Assembly (NCBI GenBank): GCA_025929005.1 | Contig: JAICND010000080.1 | Span: forward strand, 1 to 6,927 | Direction of reading: 5' to 3' | Length of the DNA: 6,927 nucleotides | DNA from: Acidimicrobiia bacterium | GTDB taxonomy: Bacteria > Actinomycetota > Acidimicrobiia > Spongiisociales > ZC4RG35 | Part shown: piece by piece, positions 1 through 6,400 of the stretch | Layout: each line of letters starts with the position of its first letter | Numbering within the stretch: the stretch's first letter is position 1 | The notes under the pieces: model-generated | What the model saw: only the letters and a program-made list of their open reading frames with translations | Databases searched by the model: none | What the model was told of the DNA's origin: nothing | Position numbers and translations under genes: made by a program

Positions 1-346
1 GGGCCGTCGCCTTTGCCTTCTTACCCTCACCGAAGCCGGAGTGACGAACTTTGACGAGCGTTCCACCGTCGGTCGGTCGCAGGCTCACCTTGACCTTGGT
101 GACATCGGGCTCCTCGGTTCCACGCCAGGTGAACGACACTTCTTCGGGAGCTTTGAGCGCGGTGAATTGACCCGCGGTCAGATAGCCGTCGTTCCACCCA
201 AGGACGATCCGGCCACCAGGGCGGGAAGTCGAGAAGGCTGCGTCAGCCAGCCATTCCCGGAGGGCAGTGGAGTTGGTGAACATTCGATAAACCTCGGACG
301 GATCGGCCTTGACCTCGACCTCGGTGACAATTCGTTTGGTGGACAT
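1..346 (-). CDS. SRPBCC/AHSA1-type START-fold domain protein (C-terminus cut by window edge)
   Basis: The frame reads 115 codons from ATG at 346 to the left edge with no stop, so the C-terminus is missing. The protein opens MSTKRIVTEVEVKADPSEVY, then R-M-F-T near residue 21, A-L-R-E-W-L at 28-33, G-G-R-I-V-L-G-W near 44-51, and V-S-F-T-W-R-G near 70-76. This is the usual order in Bet v 1-like SRPBCC/AHSA1 proteins: first beta strand, 'P..VY..FT' helix, 'L..WL.' helix, then beta strands ending in a 'vvFtW.g' strand. Members bind hydrophobic ligands or act as Hsp90-activator-like or polyketide-cyclase-like domains; the ligand cannot be told from this fragment. No signal peptide or membrane segment is visible, so it is probably cytosolic. 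A strong ribosome binding site lies six bases upstream of the ATG, which fixes the start. It is divergent from the helicase gene across a 47-base gap. Fold assignment is fairly secure; specific function is unknown. Confidence 0.82.
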   Translation of the reverse strand, partial: MSTKRIVTEVEVKADPSEVYRMFTNSTALREWLADAAFSTSRPGGRIVLGWNDGYLTAGQFTALKAPEEVSFTWRGTEEPDVTKVKVSLRPTDGGTLVKVRHSGFGEGKKAKATA

Positions 347-393
347 GGACCACCTCCTCATGCGAGCTTATTCCGGACTCCTAAGGTGCGCAG
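347..393. promoter_or_regulatory. Short divergent intergenic region between SRPBCC gene and helicase
   Basis: Only 47 bases separate the two divergent start codons. They include the SRPBCC ribosome binding site and a weaker AAGG (383-386) seven bases before the helicase GTG. Promoters for both genes should lie here or reach into the opposite gene, but I see no convincing -10/-35 pair on either strand. Short AT-rich motifs (around 369-373) are the only candidates. The call rests on gene arrangement, not on a recognised promoter. Confidence 0.35.
350..358 (-). promoter_or_regulatory. Ribosome binding site of the SRPBCC gene
   Basis: On the minus strand the sequence AGGAGGTGG ends three bases before the ATG at 346, and its AGGAGG core is six bases from the start codon. 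It is a near-perfect anti-Shine-Dalgarno match and the strongest one in the window, suggesting efficient translation of this small protein. Confidence 0.8.
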
Positions 394-2640
394 GTGGAGT
401 TGGCTGACCTGTTGGCGTCCTGGGAGGCCGACCCCGACCGAGATGGCGAGCTGGTGCATGTCGAGCGGATCCCCCAACGCTCCGCCATCCACTCCGACCT
501 CGAGCTAAACCCGCTATTGCAGGTTCGATTGCGCGAGCGAGGAATCGACCACCTCTATAGACATCAGGTCGCCGCCATCCAACAGATCAGGGAGGGCCGC
601 CACGTGATCCTGGCGGCGGGCACCGCCTCCGGCAAGTCGCTGTGTTTCCAGGTGCCGATCCTCGAGTCATTGCTGACCGACCCGATCACCAGTTCGTTGT
701 TGATATACCCCACCAAAGCTCTCGCTCAAGACCAGGCGGGGTCACTGCGACGTTTTGGAATCCCCGAAGCGAAGGTCGCCATCTACGACGGAGACACGTC
801 CCGGGAAGACCGGCCGGCCGTTCGTCGCCGATCGAACATCGTGCTGACCAATCCCGACATGCTCCACGTGGGGATTCTGCCGTTCCACCAGCAGTGGGCC
901 GACTTCTTCCATCGACTCCGATATGTCGTGATCGACGAAGCTCACACCCTGCGGGGGATATTCGGCACCCACGTCGCAATGATTCTCAGAAGGCTGCGCC
1001 GCCTCGCAGCGCATTACCACTCGTCGCCTACATTCATCCTCTCCTCGGCGACCATCGGCAATCCCGGTGGCCTCGCCAACCAGCTCACCGGTCTCGAGGT
1101 GGTCGTGATGGACGGAGACGACTCCCCCCGGGGCGAACGACTGGTGGCTCTGTGGAACCCGGCCCTTCTCGAAGATGGTGATGGTCGTCGCCGATCAGCG
1201 GCAGCCGAAGCAGCCGAACTGCTGGCCGACTTGGTCCGAGCGGACCGGCGCACGATCGCTTTTGCCAGAGGTCGTAAGTCGACCGAGTTGATCTACCGGT
1301 GGGCCAGCGAGCGGCTGGATCGCGACAAGGCAGATCGCATCGCTCCGTACCGGGCCGGATACACCGCGGCACAGCGCAGGGAAGTGGAGCAACGCCTCTT
1401 TTCCGGTGACCTGCTCGGGGTGGTGGCGACCAATGCCCTGGAGTTGGGGATCGACGTGGGCGGCCTCGACGCTGCCATCGTCACCACCTTCCCCGGCACC
1501 ATGGCAGCCTTCCGACAACAGGTCGGAAGATCAGGACGCAGCATCCAACAATCGCTGGGGGTCCTGGTGGCTGGTGAAGATGCCCTCGACCAATACCTCA
1601 TGACCCATCCCGAGGAGCTCTTTTCCCGACCATCGGAAGCGGTCGTCATCAATCCCGACAATCCCCTGGTAGCAGAGGCACATGCCGCCTGCGCAGCCCA
1701 CGAGCTTCCCCTCGACCTCGCCGACCGAGAGACTCTGGGGTCTTCGATCGAAGAAGCTGCCAACCGCCTGGTTCAGGCGGAGCATCTCCGGTTCAAGGAA
1801 GGGCGTCTCTACTGGTCGCGCCGCACACGCCCGGCGCCCTCAATCGACATCAGAGGCAGCGGCGGGCCGACATTCACCATCGTGGCCGGCAACACCTTGC
1901 TCGGCACCCTCGAACAGACGCGGGTGTTCCGCGACGCTCACGAAGGCGCGGTCTATCTGCATCAGGGCGACTCCTACCTTGTGGAAGAGCTGGACACTGC
2001 TCGTCGGGAAGTCCGGGTTCGGTCTGCCGACGTCGGGTACTACACCCAGACCCGCCAGGACATCAATCTCGAAGTCGTCGACCATGAGGCCAGTGCCACG
2101 GTCGGGCGGGTACGCCTCCATCTCGGACGCGTGGAGGTGGAGACACAGGTGACGGGATACCAGAAGCGACGGCTGGGGACTCGTGAGCTGATCGAAAGCG
2201 TCTATCTCAACCTCCCCCCTTCCCGCCTCAGCACCCAGGGAATCTGGATGACGATCTCGGACCAGATGATTGCGACCGCCCAGGTAGAGGCCGACCTGTT
2301 GGGATCACTCCATGCGGCCGAACACGCCGGCATCGCCCTCCTTCCCCTGATGGCGGTTTGCGATCGATGGGACATCGGCGGGCTTTCCACCAACTGGCAT
2401 CAAGCCACAGGCACCTCGACCATCTTCATCTATGAGGCATATCCGGGAGGGGCGGGCATCTCCCCCATCGCTTTCGCGGTCGGGAGCCGGCATTGGCGGG
2501 CAACGCTGGAAGCGATGGAGAGATGTCCGTGTCGTTCCGGTTGCCCTTCGTGTGTGCAGTCTCCCAAATGCGGGAACCTCAACGAGCCCCTATCCAAAGC
2601 CGGAGCCATCAGGCTGTTAGGAACCATCCTCGACGCCTAG
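394..2640 (+). CDS. DEAH-box superfamily 2 helicase with C-terminal DUF1998/MZB-type cysteine cluster (helicase/secretion neighbourhood family)
   Basis: This is a 748-aa ATP-dependent nucleic-acid helicase. All SF2 motifs are visible: Y-R-H-Q (55-58), Walker A AAGTASGKS (74-82), motif Ia YPTKALAQDQ (105-114), LTNPDMLH (151-158), DEAH box VVIDEAH (178-184), motif III SSAT (217-220), motif V ATNALELGIDVGG (345-357) and motif VI QQVGRSGR (375-382). The C-terminus carries Cys711, 713, 717, 720 and 726 in a C-P-C-x3-C-P-S-C-x5-C-G context, the cysteine cluster of DUF1998/MZB helicases such as Bacillus MrfA/YprA and fungal Hrq1. Those relatives are 3'-5' DNA helicases; MrfA acts in repair of mitomycin C damage, so a DNA-repair role here is inferred. 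The best-known counterpart in this setting is M. tuberculosis Rv3649. Start: GTG with AAGG seven bases upstream. The gene is convergent with the tad operon and its stop overlaps the stop of ybaK. The motifs and length suggest an intact enzyme. Confidence 0.93.
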   Translation: MELADLLASWEADPDRDGELVHVERIPQRSAIHSDLELNPLLQVRLRERGIDHLYRHQVAAIQQIREGRHVILAAGTASGKSLCFQVPILESLLTDPITSSLLIYPTKALAQDQAGSLRRFGIPEAKVAIYDGDTSREDRPAVRRRSNIVLTNPDMLHVGILPFHQQWADFFHRLRYVVIDEAHTLRGIFGTHVAMILRRLRRLAAHYHSSPTFILSSATIGNPGGLANQLTGLEVVVMDGDDSPRGERLVALWNPALLEDGDGRRRSAAAEAAELLADLVRADRRTIAFARGRKSTELIYRWASERLDRDKADRIAPYRAGYTAAQRREVEQRLFSGDLLGVVATNALELGIDVGGLDAAIVTTFPGTMAAFRQQVGRSGRSIQQSLGVLVAGEDALDQYLMTHPEELFSRPSEAVVINPDNPLVAEAHAACAAHELPLDLADRETLGSSIEEAANRLVQAEHLRFKEGRLYWSRRTRPAPSIDIRGSGGPTFTIVAGNTLLGTLEQTRVFRDAHEGAVYLHQGDSYLVEELDTARREVRVRSADVGYYTQTRQDINLEVVDHEASATVGRVRLHLGRVEVETQVTGYQKRRLGTRELIESVYLNLPPSRLSTQGIWMTISDQMIATAQVEADLLGSLHAAEHAGIALLPLMAVCDRWDIGGLSTNWHQATGTSTIFIYEAYPGGAGISPIAFAVGSRHWRATLEAMERCPCRSGCPSCVQSPKCGNLNEPLSKAGAIRLLGTILDA

Positions 2641-3104
2641 ACCAGTGGTGCTACTTCGGCCCCAAGAAGCTCTTCGATGACTTGGGGAGCCAGCTCAACT
2701 TGGAGGCCGCGCTGCCCGGCCGATACGTACACCGTCTGAAGTGAACGTGCGCTTTCGTCAAGAAAGGTTGGATGCGACCGCTTCTGGCCAAACGGGCTGA
2801 TCCCTCCAACGAGATAACCGGACCATCGTTCGGCATCGGCTGGGTTGGCCATCATCGCCTTCTTGCCCCGGGCGGCCGCGGCCAGGTGCTTGAGGGACAA
2901 CTGCGAGCCAACGGGAATTATGGCGACCACCGCAAGGGCATCGACCACTGCGACCAAGGTCTTGAAGACCTGGGTCGGGTCCACCCCCAGGGCGGCAGCC
3001 ACAGCTTCACCGTAGTGCGATTCGGAGATGTCTACGTGATAGGGATGCACGACGTGGTCGACGCCCGACCTGACGAGGAAGTCGAGGGCGCGGGTCCGGG
3101 ACAC
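2637..3104 (-). CDS. ybaK: YbaK/EbsC-type aminoacyl-tRNA deacylase (Cys-tRNA(Pro) deacylase-like)
   Basis: This 155-aa protein has normal YbaK length and hallmark segments: opening SRTRALDFL, H-P-Y-H-V-D (20-25), V-F-K-T-L-V (46-51, where Lys48 matches the lysine essential for hydrolysis in the family), KKAMMANPADAERWSGYLVG (81-100) and G-G-I-S-P-F-G-Q-K (100-108). YbaK proteins hydrolyse mischarged Cys-tRNA(Pro) in trans in the cytosol; exact substrate choice among the YbaK/ProX/PrdX group is inferred. The start is GTG at 3104, only 14 bases after the stop of the TadE-like gene. No good Shine-Dalgarno is visible, so translation may depend on reinitiation from upstream, making it the likely last gene of the tad operon. 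Its stop codon overlaps the convergent helicase stop. A housekeeping quality-control enzyme appended to a pilus operon is odd, and co-transcription may be positional only. Confidence 0.92.
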   Translation of the reverse strand: MSRTRALDFLVRSGVDHVVHPYHVDISESHYGEAVAAALGVDPTQVFKTLVAVVDALAVVAIIPVGSQLSLKHLAAAARGKKAMMANPADAERWSGYLVGGISPFGQKRSHPTFLDESARSLQTVYVSAGQRGLQVELAPQVIEELLGAEVAPLV

Positions 3105-3118
3105 GCAGCGATCGTAAA

Positions 3119-3502
3119 TCAGGGCACGTACTCGGCCCGACTAGCCGCCCTCACCATCACTGGTCCGAGCAGAACTACCTGGACCTGGGTCTCGACTCTG
3201 ACCTCCACGGTGCGGCTCTGCTGCGAGCTATCGATGCGACAACGGCACAGGGTGAGACGTGCTCCGTTCGACCCCGCCATTCTGAGGGCGGCCTGGGTAG
3301 GGGAGATCCCTTCTCCCGAGGGAGGAAAGGTGTGGACGGCGGCGGCGAGAGCAGCGGCGTCCGCCGCGGTCACCGCTCGAGCCCGACCGACAACGACCTG
3401 GGTGGCGGCGGCCAGGGCTAGCGAGGCGACGATCACTACGGCCATCGTCGCCATCGCCAGCACGGTTCCGCTTCCTCCCTCGGGTCGGCTCCGAGGGCTC
3501 AT
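3119..3502 (-). CDS. TadE/TadG-like membrane-anchored protein (Rv3654c-type, helicase/secretion neighbourhood)
   Basis: This is a 127-aa protein with a short basic N-terminus, then G-G-S-G-T-V-L-A (9-16) and one hydrophobic segment at about 13-36. The stretch RARAVTAADAAALAAA (40-55) follows; such an 'A..aADAAALAAA' amphipathic segment is typical of TadG-like and Rv3654c-like proteins. The C-terminal half is soluble with a C-R-C pair (Cys86, Cys88) and short beta-like strands. It most likely sits in the membrane facing out as a minor pseudopilin or assembly factor. The position corresponding to Glu+5 of true prepilins is Leu15, so processing by a prepilin peptidase is doubtful. It lacks the von Willebrand domain of large TadG proteins. 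The ATG overlaps the tadE stop as ATGA, indicating coupling; the start fits the family length. Rv3654c of M. tuberculosis has been reported as a secreted factor affecting host-cell apoptosis, but nothing here shows such a role. Confidence 0.82.
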   Translation of the reverse strand: MSPRSRPEGGSGTVLAMATMAVVIVASLALAAATQVVVGRARAVTAADAAALAAAVHTFPPSGEGISPTQAALRMAGSNGARLTLCRCRIDSSQQSRTVEVRVETQVQVVLLGPVMVRAASRAEYVP

Positions 3503-3888
3503 CGCTCGACTCGCATGACTGCTCTCCCTCGCAAATCAACCTCCAACCACCTCAGCATCGGAGTAACCAATCGGTGACGGAGGGAGACCGTGACGGTGGC
3601 CTGTCGCCCGACCACCGTCGGCCTCGTCACCGTGACCCTCACGCGATGTTGCATGATCGCCGGCAGCGCGCTTTCGACGGCTGCTACAGCCCGGGCAGGA
3701 TCGACCACAGTGGCCGCCACTCGCGCCCCTTCCCGAGCGGCGGCCACCAGTTCCAATTGGGTTCGAGCAACGACTACCACTTCGAGAACGGCCAACAGCA
3801 CCAGCAGCAACGTTGGGATCGTGACCGCAAACTCCATGGCCGCCCCACCTCGATCTTCTGGGCGGGTCAGAACTGCTTCGAGACCCAC
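3499..3888 (-). CDS. tadE: TadE-family minor pseudopilin
   Basis: From GTG at 3888 this gives 129 aa: a 14-residue leader ending in D-R-G, then G-A-A-M-E-F, a hydrophobic segment (about 20-42) and V-A-A-A-R-E-G-A-R-V-A-A, the classic TadE sequence. G14|G15-A-A-M-E19-F20 fits the type IVb prepilin peptidase site (Gly at -1, Glu at +5, aromatic at +6), so it is probably cleaved and inserted as a minor pilin beside Flp. The rest is a beta-rich exported domain. Start choice: the frame stays open to 3948, but that would overlap flp by 82 bases. GTG 3888 has an AGGGTGG-like ribosome site and overlaps flp by 22 bases. CTG at 3870 in a CTGA overlap is an alternative. ATG at 3834 is unlikely because it deletes the cleavage site. 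The gene ends in an ATGA overlap with the next gene. Counterpart: Rv3655c. Confidence 0.87.
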   Translation of the reverse strand: MGLEAVLTRPEDRGGAAMEFAVTIPTLLLVLLAVLEVVVVARTQLELVAAAREGARVAATVVDPARAVAAVESALPAIMQHRVRVTVTRPTVVGRQATVTVSLRHRLVTPMLRWLEVDLRGRAVMRVER

Positions 3889-4061
3889 TGCACCACCCTG
3901 CCCAAAATGGTGCTGATGATCCCGGTACCCCCGCTGCTCTGGACCCACTTAAAGAGGATCACCGCCAGGGCGGTGGCGGCCAGGATGACCAGGAAGTACT
4001 CCACGGTTCCTTGCCCCCGATCATTACAACGCCAGCGAGCGATGAGTGGCATTAACCACAT
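3867..4061 (-). CDS. flp: Flp-like type IVb prepilin (DUF4244-type)
   Basis: This is a 64-aa prepilin, the probable major subunit of the Tad pilus. A 16-residue leader (MWLMPLIARWRCNDRG) is followed by Q-G-T-V-E-Y: Gly at -1, Glu at +5 and Tyr at +6, the Flp cleavage signature. A hydrophobic helix follows (about residues 20-40, T-V-E-Y-F-L-V-I-L-A-A-T-A-L-A-V), then a short tail ending K-Q-F. After cleavage about 48 residues remain, a normal size for Flp and for the actinobacterial DUF4244 pilins such as Rv3656c. The frame is open to 4181, but that would overlap tadC. ATG at 4061 has AAGGAG six bases upstream, whereas ATG at 4067 directly abuts it. It lies between tadC and tadE, preceded by the largest gap in the operon (52 bases). 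The strong ribosome site may help raise pilin output above the machine proteins. Confidence 0.9.
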   Translation of the reverse strand: MWLMPLIARWRCNDRGQGTVEYFLVILAATALAVILFKWVQSSGGTGIISTILGRVVQWVSKQF

Positions 4062-4067
4062 GACCAT

Positions 4068-4073
4068 CTCCTT
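4068..4073 (-). promoter_or_regulatory. Ribosome binding site that sets the flp start
   Basis: Minus-strand AAGGAG lies six bases before ATG 4061; a second AAGG lies just upstream of it. It excludes the in-frame ATG at 4067, which directly abuts it, and shows that the longer frame to 4181 is not the gene. It is the clearest ribosome site inside the operon, where most other genes rely on overlapping codons. Confidence 0.8.
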
Positions 4074-4080
4074 CCTTCGA

Positions 4081-4095
4081 GCCGGCGGCCGGCCG
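4081..4095. repeat. GC-rich inverted repeat in the tadC-flp gap
   Basis: Within the 52-base gap, CGGCCGGCCG (4086-4095) is a perfect 10-base palindrome. GCCGG (4081-4085) can also pair with CCGGC (4089-4093) around a three-base loop. On the transcript this lies just upstream of the flp ribosome site. It could form a small hairpin that limits read-through or protects a processed pilin mRNA. It lacks the U-tract of an intrinsic terminator, and in GC-rich DNA such palindromes can arise by chance. Confidence 0.4.
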
Positions 4096-4113
4096 ACGCG
4101 GGGGGAAGCGCGA

Positions 4114-4686
4114 TCACGGCACTGCACCAAAGAGATCGACCAGGGATCCCAGCACGATCGGACCCACGAACAAGACGACAAAACCGGGGAGTATCAGGAG
4201 ACCGAGCGGCACCATCAGAGACACTGGAAGGCGGCGCACCTTTTCGAGAGCCGCGGTCCGACGGGTGACGCGGCATTCGCTCAGGAACGCTGCCACCGCA
4301 TCCGACATGGGGGCACCACTCGCCTGGGCCAATGCCAGCCGGGACAGGAGTGGCCGGGTCAGTCGTCCTTCCGAGGCGGCCAGGGCAGCAGCCACCCCAT
4401 GGCGCCGGGCCGACCGCAGCACTCTGGCCAGTTCAGCTCCGACTACCTCCCCGACCTGGGCAGTCGCCAGATCAAGAGTCGCTGCGACTGGCAGACCGGA
4501 GGTCAACCCGACCAACAGCGTCCGGGCAACCACGATGACGTCCGCCCTGGCGTCTGACTCAACCCGGCGAAGTGACCGCAACCGCCGAACCCATCGGATG
4601 AAAAAGGCCCCAAGGGCGACCACCAGTAGCTGCGGGTATCGGACCAGGAGGCCAACAGCCAGTCCGACGACAACCGGTCCCGTCAT
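4114..4686 (-). CDS. tadC: TadC, type II secretion F-domain inner-membrane platform protein
   Basis: This is a 190-aa integral membrane protein with an N-terminal hydrophobic region (about 4-31), a basic linker (R-W-V-R-R-L-R-S-L-R-R), a T2SSF/GspF domain (about 50-175) and a C-terminal hydrophobic hairpin. The segment R-R-L-P-V-S-L-M-V-P-L-G-L-L-I-L-P-G-F (151-169) is highly characteristic of TadC. With TadB it forms the inner-membrane platform that couples ATP hydrolysis by TadA to pilin polymerisation. Q-A-S-G-A-P near 121-126 corresponds to the conserved 'sGapl..al' turn of F domains. It is shorter than many proteobacterial TadC proteins (around 300 aa) but close to the compact actinobacterial form (Rv3657c). 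The ATG overlaps the tadB stop as ATGA with little independent ribosome site, so translation is probably coupled to tadB. Confidence 0.9.
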   Translation of the reverse strand: MTGPVVVGLAVGLLVRYPQLLVVALGAFFIRWVRRLRSLRRVESDARADVIVVARTLLVGLTSGLPVAATLDLATAQVGEVVGAELARVLRSARRHGVAAALAASEGRLTRPLLSRLALAQASGAPMSDAVAAFLSECRVTRRTAALEKVRRLPVSLMVPLGLLILPGFVVLFVGPIVLGSLVDLFGAVP

Positions 4687-5351
4687 CTTCGGGCTCTGCG
4701 GATGAGCCAGAACACCACCAACAAGCCCGAGGTGAGAAGCATGACTCCGATAGTCACTATCGCCACACCGGCCGGCCCACGGGCGAGCGACTTGTTCAGC
4801 TCCCCACTGAGGAGCTGGCCCGCCAGGACGAAAAGCGGGAAGCCACCAACGATTGCAACCGAGAGTCGGGCTTGGACCGTAAGGGCACGCTGCTCCATTC
4901 GCAACGCCTCTTCATCGACCGCCTCGGCAGTGAGTGCGTCGAAGACCAGCGCAACAGAGCCTCCCGTCATCGCCGCAACCTTGATGGCGGTCGCCGCCGG
5001 GGCGAGGCGCGAGTCCCGATTCAGCTTCGCTGCGATCTCTTCGAGCGGACGACCCGATTCAGCCAAACGGGCTACTCCCATCAGATTCAATTCCACGACA
5101 TGCCGGCTCGCCGCCGCCACCGCTAGGCGCAGCGACCGCCCGGACCGCAGCTCTGCCGCGACCGTTCGGTGAAAGGCAGCTGCTGCCCCTCCCGTTCGGA
5201 GGCGACTTTGCTGACGGCAGGCCCATGCGCACCCACCAGCCAACACAAGACCCGAAATCACAGGCGTCTCCCATATGGCCGCCAGCAGCAACCCGCGGGA
5301 GAGAGGCACCACCCCTCCTATCGATAAGGCCACCAGCAGCGGGGTCAACAT
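4683..5351 (-). CDS. tadB: TadB, type II secretion F-domain inner-membrane platform protein
   Basis: This 222-aa protein has two N-terminal hydrophobic segments (about 3-25 and 31-46), a cytosolic T2SSF core (about 58-160) and two C-terminal membrane helices (about 163-182 and 195-217). Core features include A-A-E-L-R-S-G-R-S-L (65-74), the helical start of the F domain, and M-T-G-G-S-V-A-L-V-F-D-A-L (128-140), matching the 'tGGsla..le.la' motif. Within the platform it is the partner of TadC and contacts the TadA ATPase. It follows tadA with a seven-base overlap (5345-5351, ATGTTGA), and an AAAGGACCAGGG stretch before the ATG gives some ribosome-site potential. Rv3658c is the mycobacterial counterpart. 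The B versus C assignment rests on gene order and on the TadC-specific C-terminal motif in the next gene. Confidence 0.88.
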   Translation of the reverse strand: MLTPLLVALSIGGVVPLSRGLLLAAIWETPVISGLVLAGGCAWACRQQSRLRTGGAAAAFHRTVAAELRSGRSLRLAVAAASRHVVELNLMGVARLAESGRPLEEIAAKLNRDSRLAPAATAIKVAAMTGGSVALVFDALTAEAVDEEALRMEQRALTVQARLSVAIVGGFPLFVLAGQLLSGELNKSLARGPAGVAIVTIGVMLLTSGLLVVFWLIRRARR

Positions 5352-6400
5352 ACGACCCTGGTCCTTTCTGCCTCCACCGCCGCGATCTCCGACAGACGGC
5401 GGAATCCGTCTCTCTTTTCGAGTTGAACAACGAGGTGAACCGCTGACCTCAGCTGCCGGCGCACTGCCAATTCCCCGACCCGCTCCTCGCCTGAAAGCGC
5501 CAGCGTCTCCAACCTCCAGAGCGCCTCCTCCGGGCTGTTGGCGTGAACGGTCGACATGGACCCACCGTGGCCCGTGTTGAGGGCCGAGATCATGTCGAGT
5601 GCTTCCGGTCCTCGCACCTCTCCGACGATCAGGCGATCCGGCCGAAGGCGCAGCGCGGAACGAAGCAGAGTCCGCAGGGAGATCTCGCCCTTGCCCTCGG
5701 CGTTGGCTGGTCGGCCCTCGAGCCGGACGACGTGGCCGGGCAGCGACAGTTCGGCGGCATCTTCGATGGTGACGATCCGCTCGCGAGCCGGTATCAGCCC
5801 TCCGAGAATGTTGAGCAGGGTGGTCTTGCCGGTCCCGGTCCCTCCGCTGATGACAATATTGCGCCGATTCAAGACCGCCTCGCTGAGATAGTGCCCTTGG
5901 CCTTCGGTCATCACTCCTCGCTCGACCAGGGCCGGCAACGAGTCGACCGACTTCACGAAACGGCGGACTGCCACCACCGGATGGTCAACCGTGGCCGGTG
6001 GTATCGCGGCGTGGAGCCGACTCCCGTCAACCAACCTCGCATCGACCATCGGCGAGGCTCTGTCGAGGCGGAGGCCGAGAGGAGCTATGACCCGCTCCAC
6101 AGCCGCCACCACAGCGGCGTCGTCTGGAAAGGTCACCGCGGCCTCTGTCAACACCCCTTCGCGGTCGACGAAAACTTGGCGGGCTCCATTGACGAGAACG
6201 TCGCTGACGAGAGGGTCACGCAAGAGCGTCTCCAAGGGGCCCAAGCCAACCAGGCCGTCAACCACCTGCTCGACCAATTCAGGTGAAGCGAGTGGGGCTT
6301 CTTCCTTGATCATTCGACGAACCGCGATTGACAGCTGCTGACGATCGAACGGCACATCCGATTCGATCAGGTTCGCCGTGATGCGCTCGATCACGCCCAC
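5345..6400 (-). CDS. tadA: TadA/CpaF-family secretion ATPase
   Basis: This is a 351-aa cytosolic hexameric ATPase that drives pilus assembly or secretion. After an N-terminal domain (L-V-G-L-G-P-L-E at about 50-57, V-S-D-V-L-V-N-G near 65-72), it shows Walker A GGTGTGKT (186-193), the Asp box R-I-V-T-I-E-D-A-A-E-L (208-218), Walker B with V-G-E-V-R-G (259-264) and the His box T-G-H-G-G-S-M-S-T-V-H-A-N-S (276-289). All catalytic elements are present, so it should be active. The frame is open to 6619, but residues upstream of about 6412 are low-complexity and overlap tadZ. GTG at 6400 is chosen because GGGA lies six bases upstream. GTG 6394 (a GTGA overlap with the tadZ stop) and GTG 6412 are alternatives differing by only a few residues. 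Counterpart: Rv3659c, a 'helicase/secretion neighbourhood ATPase'. Confidence 0.93.
   Translation of the reverse strand: MGVIERITANLIESDVPFDRQQLSIAVRRMIKEEAPLASPELVEQVVDGLVGLGPLETLLRDPLVSDVLVNGARQVFVDREGVLTEAAVTFPDDAAVVAAVERVIAPLGLRLDRASPMVDARLVDGSRLHAAIPPATVDHPVVAVRRFVKSVDSLPALVERGVMTEGQGHYLSEAVLNRRNIVISGGTGTGKTTLLNILGGLIPARERIVTIEDAAELSLPGHVVRLEGRPANAEGKGEISLRTLLRSALRLRPDRLIVGEVRGPEALDMISALNTGHGGSMSTVHANSPEEALWRLETLALSGEERVGELAVRRQLRSAVHLVVQLEKRDGFRRLSEIAAVEAERTRVVC

Noticed and set aside
41..508. Plus-strand open frame covering the SRPBCC gene and the helicase start
   Set aside because: It runs antisense through a clear SRPBCC domain gene with a strong ribosome site and then out of frame into the helicase; no domain is recognisable.
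2772..3518. Plus-strand open frame (248 codons) opposite ybaK and the TadE-like gene
   Set aside because: The minus strand here encodes a textbook YbaK and a TadE-like protein; the plus frame has Ala/Arg-rich low-complexity sequence only.
4081..4095. Intrinsic terminator between tadC and flp
   Set aside because: The inverted repeat has only a five-base stem in its hairpin form and no T-tract follows on the minus strand, so termination is not supported.
3574..4557. Long plus-strand open frame (327 codons) antisense to tadC, flp and tadE
   Set aside because: Its translation is rich in Arg, His, Gln, Gly and Ser with no domain, and it lies opposite well-recognised tad genes. It is a mirror of their high-GC codon pattern.
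5543..6286. Plus-strand open frame (247 codons) opposite tadA
   Set aside because: It lies antisense to the conserved ATPase core including Walker A and the Asp box; no recognisable motif, and composition is typical of a shadow frame.
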